NCBI GenBank assembly: GCA_021773015.1 | Contig: JAJFKW010000001.1 | Span: 682,001 to 746,000, forward strand | DNA: 64,000 nt | Reading direction: 5' to 3' | Source: Woeseia sp. | GTDB taxonomy: Bacteria > Pseudomonadota > Gammaproteobacteria > Steroidobacterales > Woeseiaceae | Part shown: positions 32,038-40,190 of the stretch, in pieces | How positions within the stretch are numbered: position 1 is the first letter of the stretch | Layout of the letters: each line of letters opens with the position of its first letter | Translations under genes and position numbers: made by a program | Notes under the pieces: generated by a model | The model's database searches: none | Seen by the model: the letters and a program-made list of their open reading frames with translations, nothing else | What the model was told of the DNA's origin: nothing

Positions 32038-32375
32038 CTAGACTAGACGCGAACACTTTATCTTGATTACTAAATGGCGTTATGAATACCAAGTATTGTT
32101 TACCCGGCGTCAAAGAGAGGTCGCTGCAGAACGTAAGTATCCTATAGTTTGGTCCCAATAAGATGTTGTCGATATCAACATCATAGTCAATTTCACAACC
32201 ATCTATCCGGTCCTCCGAGGCAATTCTGGCCTGTTTGACCGATACGGCAAAAACGTTGCTCTTGTGACTGTCCGAAAAAAAAATCCGCCACATTTTGCCC
32301 TATCCTCGTATTGGCACGCACTTCGGCACTGACGTTCGCTGATAGTAGCAGTGTAGATAACAATAGACAGAACAT
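31934..32375 (-). pseudogene. Secreted protein gene split by a frameshift in an A9 run
   Basis: The upstream frame starts at the ATG at 32375 with a good signal peptide (MFCLLLSTLLLSANVSA) and reads to VADFF. The downstream frame, from the same point, reads SDSHKSNVFAVSVKQARIAS to its stop at 31934. They meet at nine consecutive A's (32275-32283 on the plus strand), where one base gained or lost restores a single 140-residue secreted protein. Could be phase variation, decay or a sequencing error. Confidence 0.6.
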
Positions 32376-32407
32376 GACGATTCTTATCGCACTCGATAAA
32401 TTGCTCT

Positions 32408-32525
32408 CCTTCAAAAATAAACCTGACACCTTTCTCTTGCTCTCTCCTTCAAAAATAAACCTGACACCTTTCTCTTGTGACACCTTTCTCTTGCCTTCAA
32501 AAATAAACCTGACACCTTTCTCTTG
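32408..32525. repeat. Tandem GGTGTCAGG repeats upstream of the frameshifted gene
   Basis: Three full 32-bp units CCTTCAAAAATAAACCTGAC...TCTTG at 32408, 32446 and 32494, plus a half unit at 32478. They lie 30-150 bp upstream of the secreted-protein start at 32375, where promoter or leader would be. Confidence 0.85.
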
Positions 32526-32627
32526 CCCGCATCGTTCGATTGATGCGAATCCATAGTTCGATTGATAAGAGCAAAGACAAATTGTGCGACTGCCCGTAAC
32601 TACCGAGTTTCTGGGCGCTGAGAGGAG

Positions 32628-32682
32628 AAAAAGGGGTCGAACCGGATCAACTAACAAAGTAGAAAATCGGGTCGACCCCTTA
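32628..32682. repeat. GTCGAACC palindromic repeat
   Basis: AAAAAGGGGTCGAACCGG, then the shared AAAGTAGAAAATCGGGTCGA and CCCCTT. Overlaps the upstream extension of the 32770 gene but not its preferred coding part. Confidence 0.75.
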
Positions 32683-32769
32683 TATTTCCGGCAATTGAGC
32701 TGGTACGATGCCGATGGACCGCAACCAGCCCCTCGCGACCGTTCGCAATCTACATTGGGAGCATACTGT

Positions 32770-33345
32770 TTGAATCGCAAAGACGGCGAAATTGACTATT
32801 CGGCAAATAGTTTGAGCGAATTGCGCGACATCGAAGCGCACATTGACACGCGAATTTACCCGAAGAATTACGAGAATCTCCAGCGCGCTATTGATCGGCT
32901 CCGGTCGCAGCAACCGTCAGAAAATAGCGCGAAACCTTCGCCAAGCCGTAACGCACCGAAGCGGAATCGGCTTTGGCCAGATGTTTCGACGCCCGATGGC
33001 GTTCGAACCGCTCTAAGATCCGGCACTATCGCCTGCACAATTATCTGCCTAGCGACCGTCGCACTTACGATCTACGCTTTGAAAGTCGAGTCAATTCTTG
33101 GAATCGATGCATGGGCATTCGGCGATAGCGCCGTCTATGCGTTGTGTGCGTACGGCATACATCGCGGCTCTAGAATTGCCGCAATTGTTGGACTCGCAAT
33201 CCATGTCTTAAACCGGGTATTGATGTATGTGGAGGAAGGAGTGACGGGTGGTGTTGTTACGCTTTTACTTATTCTCATGCTGCTCAACGGAGTAAGGGGA
33301 GCATTCGCCTATCAAGCAAAATTCCGGAAAGCAGATCAAGAGTAA
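32770..33345 (+). CDS. Membrane protein with N-terminal DYS...ELRD..IDTRIYP domain
   Basis: 191 residues with a TTG start at 32770; the longer frame from 32584 runs through a repeat and is rejected. The N-terminus reads EIDYSANSLSELRDIEAHID then TRIYPKNYENLQRAIDRL, a small cytosolic domain found with several membrane protein types. Four hydrophobic segments follow (ACTIICLATVALTIYAL to TLLLILMLLNGV). Function unknown. Confidence 0.6.
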   Translation: MNRKDGEIDYSANSLSELRDIEAHIDTRIYPKNYENLQRAIDRLRSQQPSENSAKPSPSRNAPKRNRLWPDVSTPDGVRTALRSGTIACTIICLATVALTIYALKVESILGIDAWAFGDSAVYALCAYGIHRGSRIAAIVGLAIHVLNRVLMYVEEGVTGGVVTLLLILMLLNGVRGAFAYQAKFRKADQE

Positions 33346-33430
33346 ATCTCAATTAATTTGCTCAAGGTATTCTGCGACCAGTAAGGTAGCAGCAAAGGGG
33401 TAAAGAGGTCGAACAACACTAGAGCGAAAC

Positions 33431-33742
33431 GTGCTAATCAACTTACCAACAACTATCTATCTCTTGACTTCAATAGCATTCTCGGTCGCAGTATTCGAGA
33501 CATATTTGACCCTTGTTGAATTTTACAAGCCGAGGCTGGTTGTGGTCTTGATGTACATAGTCACCGTTTTCTTATGGCTTTTTGGGCCCATGTTCGGGTT
33601 AGAAACGGCCAAGGACATACTTTCCCCGTACGGAGATATACTTGATAAGAGCTGGTTGACGGTATGGTTCGCATCGCTAGTTGGCCACTTGGTGATCCGA
33701 CGACGGCGGGTAGAAGCAGTAATGAAGAATGCAGTTCGCTAA
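33431..33742 (+). CDS. Small three-segment membrane protein
   Basis: 103 residues, GTG start. Hydrophobic segments at about 8-28, 38-60 and 75-92, ending in RRRR-containing tail. No family recognised; no strong ribosome-binding site. Confidence 0.45.
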   Translation: MLINLPTTIYLLTSIAFSVAVFETYLTLVEFYKPRLVVVLMYIVTVFLWLFGPMFGLETAKDILSPYGDILDKSWLTVWFASLVGHLVIRRRRVEAVMKNAVR

Positions 33743-33914
33743 CACGGAAAAATTGGAGACGAGTCAGACATCATTTTTTGCTTAAGATCCACGAATGTCC
33801 AATTGACGCTCGGACTCGGGCGGACTCCAAAGGGTCGATGTAATTTAGATGCTTTGACATCGAATCGCCCTGTACGCTTACAGAGAATTGTTGAGAAATC
33901 TAGAGAGGATTTCG

Positions 33915-34370
33915 ATGAAAGCACCAATACCACTCTGGGTGACATTGATCGTTGCAGGTCTAATAGTAGCACTGGGTATTGGTGGTGCCGCATTTGACAT
34001 TTATTCGGTGATGCAGGATCAAAGTAGGTTCTTTTCCATTACCGGGCTAATAGAAATTGCCATTTGGATATCGTTATCTGCAACTTTCGTGTGGTTCCTG
34101 GCAACAGGTGTATTCCGAAAGAAAAAATACGGTTACGGGCTCGCCGTTTTGTTCTGGGCTGGCGCTGCCGTATTCCACGTACTTGACATTATCCAAGGAG
34201 GTCCAGGTCCAGAGGGCATCCAATATATACCTCAAAGCGAGGAGGAAAAAGTCGCCGGCAAAGTCGGCTCTGCTATGATTCTTAGCTACATGATCTACGC
34301 CGTAGGATTTTCGCCAAGTGTGCGTAAATACTTCGAAAATAGCGGCGATGCGGCGACAGGAAAAACATAA
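33915..34370 (+). CDS. Four-segment membrane protein
   Basis: 151 residues from the ATG at 33915 behind GAGAGGA. Hydrophobic segments near 8-30, 44-66, 72-94 and 119-135; loop FRKKKYG. No family recognised. Ends shortly before the palindromic repeat at 34389. Confidence 0.58.
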   Translation: MKAPIPLWVTLIVAGLIVALGIGGAAFDIYSVMQDQSRFFSITGLIEIAIWISLSATFVWFLATGVFRKKKYGYGLAVLFWAGAAVFHVLDIIQGGPGPEGIQYIPQSEEEKVAGKVGSAMILSYMIYAVGFSPSVRKYFENSGDAATGKT

Positions 34371-34388
34371 GAAAGGCAAAAAGGAGGC

Positions 34389-34423
34389 AAAAAGGTGTCA
34401 GACACCTTTTCTGACACCTTTTT
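34389..34423. repeat. GGTGTCAGACACC palindromic repeat, short form
   Basis: AAAAAGGTGTCAGACACC followed by TTTTCTGACACCTTTTT. Shares the GGTGTCAG/CTGACACC half-sites with the longer family and could act as a bidirectional terminator between the convergent genes 33915 and 34483. Confidence 0.8.
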
Positions 34424-34482
34424 CACTACGGTCATTCTAGCTAACCCGCGCAACCGCCGCCGCGTAGCCAGATAGCGGACAC

Positions 34483-35004
34483 TCAAACGATTGCCTTTCT
34501 GAACTCTGCATATGGAAATCGCCGTCCAGGGCATTTTGTGGACTCGCCTTCAATCAAACCGTGAAAATCAATATTGGTTGGTGGTATACCGTAGGTGTGC
34601 ATAAGTGACTTGGTCAGTCCGACTAGCGCTTCAAACTGTTTGGCAGGAACATCTGTTTCCTCGAAATTCCCCACTAGGCAGATTCCGATTCCGAGGAAGT
34701 TCTTGGCCTTATTATTCTCGGAAAGATGAGTACCCCAAATGTTGAGGTCGCGCCGCCAATCGCTCGTTACTTCACCCATCCCGATGCCATTCCCATTACC
34801 AATCACGTAGTGGTAGGGAATCGCATCTATCGGATCGCCCCCCTGCCTCTCTCTGTGTACTTGCTGAAGAAATTCTATCGTCGCGAAATCGCCAGCCGAG
34901 TGATGAATCACTATATGCCTCCATCGATTCGGCCAGTACGCCACGCCAGCACCAGCTAGACCTATGAGCACGCCTGACTTAATGAGAAATCGTCTGCGAT
35001 TCAT
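34483..35004 (-). CDS. Tat-exported N-acetylmuramoyl-L-alanine amidase (PGRP family)
   Basis: 173 residues with an N-terminal Tat-type signal (NRRRFLIKSG plus hydrophobic stretch). Zinc ligands of the PGRP/Amidase_2 fold are visible: His34 in IVIHHSAGDF, His148 in IDFHGLIEG and Cys158 in TKCPGRRFP; YHYVIGNGNGI is the usual substrate-groove loop. It should cleave the amide between MurNAc and the stem peptide outside the inner membrane. Overlaps the upstream 35001-35369 gene by four bases. Confidence 0.85.
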   Translation of the reverse strand: MNRRRFLIKSGVLIGLAGAGVAYWPNRWRHIVIHHSAGDFATIEFLQQVHRERQGGDPIDAIPYHYVIGNGNGIGMGEVTSDWRRDLNIWGTHLSENNKAKNFLGIGICLVGNFEETDVPAKQFEALVGLTKSLMHTYGIPPTNIDFHGLIEGESTKCPGRRFPYAEFRKAIV

Positions 35005-35369
35005 CGAACGTCACGCCTGAACATGTTTCCGACAATTCCTCCAAACAGATACGAAGGCAGCAGCCAAATCGGCCAGTACCAAAGTAGCGGACTCGTGTCG
35101 GAATGATACTGGCTGTGACGACCAGCAAACAAAACGATCAATAGATATACTCCGAACACGAAACGTGTTCCGCTCGCGACAGCGATTTTATGGGCGGGCG
35201 CAATTAACGAACAAGCTACTCCGCCAAATGTCCCCGCCGCAAAAACCCACAATACGCCTAGAATAGTGGCAGATCCTGCCGCCGGCCAAAAACTGAGTGA
35301 AAATTTGGCAACCAAGATGGCCGCGAAAACGCCTAGTACAGGGCTGACTATGTATCGGAATAGCAACAT
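35001..35369 (-). CDS. Small membrane protein coupled to the amidase
   Basis: 122 residues, about four hydrophobic segments (VSPVLGVFAAILVAKFSL, ATILGVLWVFAAGTFGGVAC, FVFGVYLLIVLFAG, WPIWLLPSYLFGGIVG). No family recognised. Stop overlaps the amidase start (ATGA). May have a role with the amidase; that is inference. Confidence 0.6.
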   Translation of the reverse strand: MLLFRYIVSPVLGVFAAILVAKFSLSFWPAAGSATILGVLWVFAAGTFGGVACSLIAPAHKIAVASGTRFVFGVYLLIVLFAGRHSQYHSDTSPLLWYWPIWLLPSYLFGGIVGNMFRRDVR

Positions 35370-35678
35370 GTTCGAACATTCGTGAGGCTGGAATTGGTAT
35401 TAAGCCAGCGAATGATGGCAAGAACATGCAGCCTTTGAGGATAATTGTGGGTCGGTAGCGCATCGGTACAAGCACACTCGACCGGCTGCTACCAGACAGT
35501 TGAAGTTATCCAACATTTTGGCACTAATCTTCTGATTACGGCGATAAGCGCCCATTGACAGACTCGACACTAACGTACTATTAGTCTTTCCTCGTACTCA
35601 CCCGAATCGACACAATAGACCAGTCAAATCCGCTGCGCTAGTAGCAAGATACTGCCGAAACCGCGCGCGGAGTGCGCC
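35370..35678. other. 309-bp gap without a gene
   Basis: I see no coding frame with a start site and no strong hairpin. Probable upstream region of the leftward amidase operon. Confidence 0.3.
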
Positions 35679-36009
35679 CTAGTGAGGCACACAGCGGCGC
35701 GAGTACAAAAAACGGTCAAATCCAACCCGCGACACGACCACCAAATCCGCCTCACCAATGCCTATGTCGCCAGCATTGAAAGCACTTAAATTATCCTCCC
35801 ACGGCATTACAGGTACGAGTTGACTTGGAAACTCGGGTCGAACCGAGGTTTCCAGTTTGGCTGCGGCGGTGATGCTGACCAGAACTTCGATTCGACCCCT
35901 TCTGCGCTTCCTCTTCGCTGAGTGCCGGCGCCGTGTCGATGTATCCCGACACCGCCAGATCGTGACAAAATTCAATATTCTTACGGTTAATCGACTGGAC
36001 AATTCTCAT
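35679..36009 (-). pseudogene. Small gene broken by a GTCGAACC repeat
   Basis: One frame starts at 36009 and reads MRIVQSINRKNIEFCHDLAV to ALSEEEAQKG; a different frame continues after the repeat (35834-35900) with PSQLVPVMPWEDNLSAFNAG and ends at 35679. Each part reads as protein while the middle does not, so one gene seems to have been interrupted by the repeat. Its identity is unknown. Confidence 0.42.
35834..35900. repeat. GTCGAACC palindromic repeat inside a broken gene
   Basis: GGGTCGAACCGAG at 35835 and CGATTCGACCCCT at 35888 bound a 40-bp interior. Confidence 0.6.
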
Positions 36010-36568
36010 GATAAATGACTTTTCATTATGTGTTCGCCGCGTCACGAAAGTTATCACTTTGCTTGCCCTGGTTTCGGCAATCAGTAACGTTTCCGCCCAG
36101 GAATTGGGTATCGAAACACGGTTGGAGCACTGGGATTCCAGCGGACTAAACGGAATTTCTGTCTATTTAAAAATGGAGGGACTCGCTGCCAACAATACCG
36201 CTAGCGAAATGATTGACGAGGATACGGTTCGCAGCTTCATCAAGATTAGGGACGGCCTGTATCTCAATGTCCTTAATGAAGGATACGCAGCAGTATCACC
36301 TACGTACGGATACTATTTTTTTCTATCGGAGGACAAATCTGGAAAAGTTCCAATCCAACCACTGGGAATGCCAGCACACGGTCCCAGGGCCGACGTGATT
36401 AACGCCTATCATTTTCGAGGTAACGTTTTTCGGCCATATCGTATCCTCAACTTTCCCAACGAACGAGTGACGATTAGGCCGCTTGAGTACCGAATTGTGG
36501 ATGGTGAGCAACCCTGGTTCAAAATGCTGCATTGCCTTATTTTGATTGAGCACGTAGAAAGTAGCTAA
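36008..36568 (+). CDS. Exported hypothetical protein
   Basis: 186 residues with a signal peptide (VITLLALVSAISNVSA). The mature part is mixed beta (ISVYLKMEGLAAN, YAAVSPTYGYYFFLSEDKSG, RVTIRPLEYRIVDGE). Not recognised. Its ATG overlaps the start of the divergent broken gene by two bases. Confidence 0.55.
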   Translation: MINDFSLCVRRVTKVITLLALVSAISNVSAQELGIETRLEHWDSSGLNGISVYLKMEGLAANNTASEMIDEDTVRSFIKIRDGLYLNVLNEGYAAVSPTYGYYFFLSEDKSGKVPIQPLGMPAHGPRADVINAYHFRGNVFRPYRILNFPNERVTIRPLEYRIVDGEQPWFKMLHCLILIEHVESS

Positions 36569-36697
36569 CTCAAACTGCTGTCCGCTCCGATCACGTACAC
36601 CTGGACGGCTGGTATAGTCCCGAAAGCGGCCCGTCAATTCAGCTAGTTCAGTCGGTACTCACAGGCGGTCAAAGTCGTACGCCGGCCGCAAAAGGCG

Positions 36698-37141
36698 TTA
36701 TTCCTTTGCCGTATCCTGATCGGCTTTTCGCGAGCGCTGCAGAAACGTCTGCACCAACCATGTTCCGTCCACCTTGGTGAAACCAAGGTAATACGTGTAG
36801 TGAACCCGCTCATTGGTCGCCAGCACCTTCGCCATTGCCACCAGGTCATCTGTTATATCAACGTACTCGATCTCCACGTGTCTCACCTGCCCGCCGAAGC
36901 GCTTCTGCGCATGCAGTTCCGCAAATTTGTCGGCAGATACCACGACAAGGTCATCGCCTGTCGGATTGGTCGCAAACAGTGCTGCATCAGCTCGAAACAC
37001 GCTCAGGAGCGTTTTATCGTCCTGCTGGTCCACGCCGGTTGCTAGTCTATGTATGGTATCGCTGATTTCCGCTATATCATCGGCGGGCACGGCAGCAGAA
37101 TAACCGAGGGCAATGCAGACAATCAGAGAATATGCTTTCAT
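36698..37141 (-). CDS. Exported SnoaL/NTF2-like protein
   Basis: 147 residues from the ATG at 37141, signal peptide (AYSLIVCIALGYSAAVPA). The NTF2-like pattern is visible: IHRLATGVDQQDDKTLLSVF, RADAALFATNP, HVEIEYVDITDDLVAM, KVDGTWLVQTFL. Divergent from the MarR gene, 105 bp apart, so it is a likely target. Substrate unknown. Confidence 0.75.
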   Translation of the reverse strand: MKAYSLIVCIALGYSAAVPADDIAEISDTIHRLATGVDQQDDKTLLSVFRADAALFATNPTGDDLVVVSADKFAELHAQKRFGGQVRHVEIEYVDITDDLVAMAKVLATNERVHYTYYLGFTKVDGTWLVQTFLQRSRKADQDTAKE

Positions 37142-37246
37142 TGTCAAAATACTCCGTGTTATACGAATAGTTAGTACAACACATAATTAATGCAAAGTTA
37201 AGCAATAGATAAGCGATTGATAATATCAATAAGGAATTAGCTGGCT

Positions 37247-37702
37247 ATGGAATCACTCGACAAAAGCATCTCGTTCGCGCTCAACTACACCACAAGAAAC
37301 ATGCGTCGATATGCCACCGAAGCGATGAACCGCGAAAAGGCGGGCATTACGGTCGATCAGTGGGGCGTTCTGAAGTTACTCCATGAGCATGGCGGTATGC
37401 TGAACAACAGTCAGCTCACGGAACGAATGCTCAAAGATCGACCAACGCTAACGCGGATAGTTGACCTTCTTTGCAAAAAAGGTCTGGTGAGACGCACCAC
37501 GGACAAGGACGACAGAAGGCGCATGCAGATCCGATTAACGGCCAAGGGAAACAATTCTATTGCCAAGGTGAGCCCGCTTGTCGATCGGTTGCGAAAGGAG
37601 TTGGGCAAGGGGCTCACCAAGAAGGAACATGACGAACTGCATCGAATTTTAAAACGCTTGAACGAAAAAATTGAGACCCTGCGTACTTCAAGTAGCAGCT
37701 AA
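37247..37702 (+). CDS. MarR-family transcriptional regulator
   Basis: 151 residues with the MarR winged helix: TVDQWGVLKLLHEHGG, NNSQLTERMLKDRPTLTRIV, LCKKGLVRRTTDKDDRRRMQI and the dimerising C-terminal helices. A wing DDRRRMQIRLT is typical. Binds DNA as a dimer; ligand unknown. Divergent from the exported NTF2-like gene, with AT-rich palindromic sequence between them. Confidence 0.88.
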   Translation: MESLDKSISFALNYTTRNMRRYATEAMNREKAGITVDQWGVLKLLHEHGGMLNNSQLTERMLKDRPTLTRIVDLLCKKGLVRRTTDKDDRRRMQIRLTAKGNNSIAKVSPLVDRLRKELGKGLTKKEHDELHRILKRLNEKIETLRTSSSS

Positions 37703-37816
37703 CATTCGTGCGCCGAGATTTATGAATCCCGTTGAGAACGTACAATGGGGTCGTGACGAACCCGTGACACATGCTCAAACTGCTCGTGCTCCGAAAACAA
37801 ATGGTGGAAAAGAAAT

Positions 37817-38216
37817 ATGGAAAAGTTAAGCGGTAGTTGTACCTGTGGCGTTGTGAAGTTCCAGATTGGCGGCGAAATGTAAGAGTGTCGTCAACTGCCA
37901 CTGTAATCTCTGCAGGAAAATGAATGGCTCCGCGTTCTCAACTTATGCAGCGGTACGGGAAACCGACTTTGAACTACTTAACGGGGATCTGAAAACACAC
38001 CAAGTCACCGAACAGTCCCAAAAGAGCTTCTGTGCCGAATGCGGTACGCCGATTTACAATACGAATCCGAAGTATGCCGGAATCAAGATTTTGCACTTGG
38101 GCTCGATCGATGAGCCGCCAAATCTTGATCCCCGGGTCAATACATACTGCGAATCTCGGCTTGCTTGGCTGAGTAATCTACATCAATTGGCTGATCTGGA
38201 CGGAGGGATCGCCTAA
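37817..38216 (+). pseudogene. GFA-family (glutathione-dependent formaldehyde-activating) protein, frameshifted
   Basis: The frame from the ATG at 37817 reads MEKLSGSCTCGVVKFQIGGE and hits TAA at 37880. One frame over, the protein continues KSVVNCHCNLCRKMNGSAFS to FCAECGTPIYN and a normal end at 38216. Removing one T at 37880 restores GGEMKSVVNCHC and the complete zinc-binding set CxC...CxxC...CxxC. Either a pseudogene or a sequencing error. Confidence 0.72.
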
Positions 38217-38253
38217 CCACGCTGAATAGAACATATACGCGGGGTAGCCCAAT

Positions 38254-38311
38254 AAAAGGGCTCGAACCGAATAGACGGGCAATGTCGGCAATTGACTCGA
38301 TCCTTTCTTTT
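38254..38311. repeat. GTCGAACC palindromic repeat, variant
   Basis: AAAAGGGCTCGAACCGAATA and a decayed inverse ACTCGATCC. Lies between the GFA remnant and the MOSC gene. Confidence 0.5.
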
Positions 38312-38335
38312 CGGCTTAGAAAACAGCGCCAAGAG

Positions 38336-39067
38336 TCACGCCAAAACTTCAAGTCGCACTTTATCGTTAACAGATACCCGCCCTGGCTCCACCGCCGTAC
38401 CATAAACACCTAAACACCCTTGCCGTTTGTCCTTGACCGCCCGAAGAATTGCCGGGCTGCGCTCTGCGGTCACAGGGTCAATGGTTATTACGACACAACG
38501 GTCGTCACGCTGATCAACACGCATACGCAATTCACCAATCTCCAATACCCGCCCTACCCAGGTATCTTCTTGGAACGGTGCATCGTCGTCGGCCTCTACC
38601 AGGATATTTGGTCTAAATCTTAGCGCATCGAGTTCATCGCCAACGATTTCACCTAGTCCAGTGATAGTCTGGGTCGTTATTAGGGAGAGCGGAAAAGTGT
38701 CAAATATGCCGCGGCTTTGTTTGATAATTCGCGCGCCACCTGAGCACAACTCCAAGCCAAGCGCCGGATCATCAACATCAAGAATGTCACCGGAGGGAGT
38801 CTTTACCACCGTTTTCGAGGTATCCGGTTTGCACGGATCACTGAACGATGGAACGTACTGGCTCATGTTGTTGCGCTGTCGAAGCGTGAACCATGGAAAT
38901 CCATTTCGCACCGAATCATTTCGTATCAAGGCCCAGCGACGATCCCCCAGCAATCCGTGCCAGGAAATTTCTGTTTCACTCAACACCTCACCACCCATGG
39001 ATTTTACGGGATAACGCCACAACCCCGCCACACGACCGACGGAAATAACATTAGAATCTTCGGACAT
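38336..39067 (-). CDS. MOSC-domain protein
   Basis: 243 residues; start at 39067 because GGAGGT lies seven bases upstream. N-terminal MOSC_N-like part (RVAGLWRYPVKSMGGE, WHGLLGDRRWALI) and C-terminal MOSC domain (FRPNILVEADDDAPFQEDTW, RVDQRDDRCVVITIDP, LGVYGTAVEPGRVSVND). Such proteins carry out molybdenum-cofactor-dependent sulphur or oxo transfer. A conserved Cys (DRCVV) matches the family's active residue. Isolated gene. Confidence 0.85.
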   Translation of the reverse strand: MSEDSNVISVGRVAGLWRYPVKSMGGEVLSETEISWHGLLGDRRWALIRNDSVRNGFPWFTLRQRNNMSQYVPSFSDPCKPDTSKTVVKTPSGDILDVDDPALGLELCSGGARIIKQSRGIFDTFPLSLITTQTITGLGEIVGDELDALRFRPNILVEADDDAPFQEDTWVGRVLEIGELRMRVDQRDDRCVVITIDPVTAERSPAILRAVKDKRQGCLGVYGTAVEPGRVSVNDKVRLEVLA

Positions 39068-39303
39068 CAACAGCACCTCCACGAATAGAGGCACCCTTTA
39101 CAGTGGCAACCTAGCGCTGAGCGTGGCGGAATGAAGTTCCGCTGCAGTGCCCCTCAACGAAGGATGGAAGCCGGCAGTCCGGCATCCATGGAGAGAAACA
39201 AGAATAACGACCTCGTGTGAATTATTCAAACGCAAGAGATGCATTGGCGTCTTCGCCAGCGCACACCAATTGCAAAATCATGCGATATGAATAAGCGAAT
39301 AAA

Positions 39304-39352
39304 CGGGTCGAACCGAATTAGTGAACATAGTAGAAAATCGGTTCGACGCATT
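39304..39352. repeat. GTCGAACC palindromic repeat
   Basis: CGGGTCGAACCGAATTA, then the shared ATAGTAGAAAATCGGTTCGA and CGCATT. Separates the MOSC gene from the LuxR-type gene. Confidence 0.75.
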
Positions 39353-39387
39353 TAGTCCGCATTGTTCCTCGCCGCGGCTGCTGCCAT

Positions 39388-40056
39388 TTACAAAAACGGT
39401 TGGCGATAATTTGCCAACAGGCGGATGAGGTCCGACTGTCGGTTGACTGCTAGCTTGGCCATCAGTGTATAGAGTTGACTTCGTATCGTGGTAATCGACA
39501 CGTTACGTTCTGTGGCCACCGCACGCAGCGTAAGGCTGCGGTCTAAAGCAGAGGCTAACTCAGTTTCTGCAATTGAAAGACCGTAGCTTTGTCTGAGCAA
39601 GTCGGTATCGAGCTGCACGAATAGTGACGGATCTCGAATGACAATAACAGCCTCCGAAATTGCCTCCGCGTTAAAGTTCCATTCGCCGCCCGACAGTGCG
39701 CCAATTCTTACAAGATAGGGCCGTTTTCCGCTCGGTCGTCGCGCGGAAAATTTGCGGGCTGCGGCGTCGCTTCCGTTCCCCCGCGATGCTTCAATTCTTC
39801 TCAGCGCCTTGCCGTAACGATGTGCTGCGACATCGTCTGAGAAAGAAAGACGGTCATTGACTAGACCGATACCGTCACGCTGCGCGAGAATCTCAGACGT
39901 CATCGGATCTATGTGCAAGCGACTACCCATTCCATCGATGACGAGAGACGCCTGTCGGGGCCAATCGGGTGTGTAAGGTTTGTCCGTGCTAAACGCACTA
40001 TTCACTTGCGCCGAAATCAAATCCGTTTCTGTGTTCGGTGACAGATCCAACATGCT
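39388..40056 (-). CDS. LuxR-type helix-turn-helix regulator
   Basis: 222 residues from the ATG at 40056 (AGGAG 9 bases upstream); an upstream ATG at 40182 is less likely. The C-terminal LuxR helix-turn-helix is clear: YGLSIAETELASALDRSLTL, RAVATERNVSITTIRSQLYT, LMAKLAVNRQSDLIRLLANY. The N-terminal 150 residues show a PAS-like pattern (ASLVIDGMGSRLHIDPMTSE) but no certain domain. Downstream of and likely co-transcribed with the Ser/Thr kinase gene; the kinase may feed into it. Confidence 0.8.
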   Translation of the reverse strand, partial: SMLDLSPNTETDLISAQVNSAFSTDKPYTPDWPRQASLVIDGMGSRLHIDPMTSEILAQRDGIGLVNDRLSFSDDVAAHRYGKALRRIEASRGNGSDAAARKFSARRPSGKRPYLVRIGALSGGEWNFNAEAISEAVIVIRDPSLFVQLDTDLLRQSYGLSIAETELASALDRSLTLRAVATERNVSITTIRSQLYTLMAKLAVNRQSDLIRLLANYRQPFL

Positions 40057-40190
40057 TTTCTCTCCTGACGGCGGACGGCGCACTGCGGTGAGTTTTGTGG
40101 CGCCCCTACCCACTAATGCGCAGACTGCGGCGAAATCGCGCCAACAATTCTGCGGCCGTAGGAACGGCGGGCCATTCAGCACTATTTAGA

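Noticed and set aside
32584-32769. N-terminal extension of the membrane protein starting at 32770
   Set aside because: It runs through a GTCGAACC repeat and lacks protein character.
32193-32780. 195-codon minus-strand frame across tandem repeats
   Set aside because: The part upstream of 32375 is translated repeat sequence; only the signal-peptide end is kept, as part of the frameshifted gene.
2719-34423. CRISPR array from the many short repeats
   Set aside because: Repeats are irregularly spaced and palindromic, without uniform spacers or cas genes.
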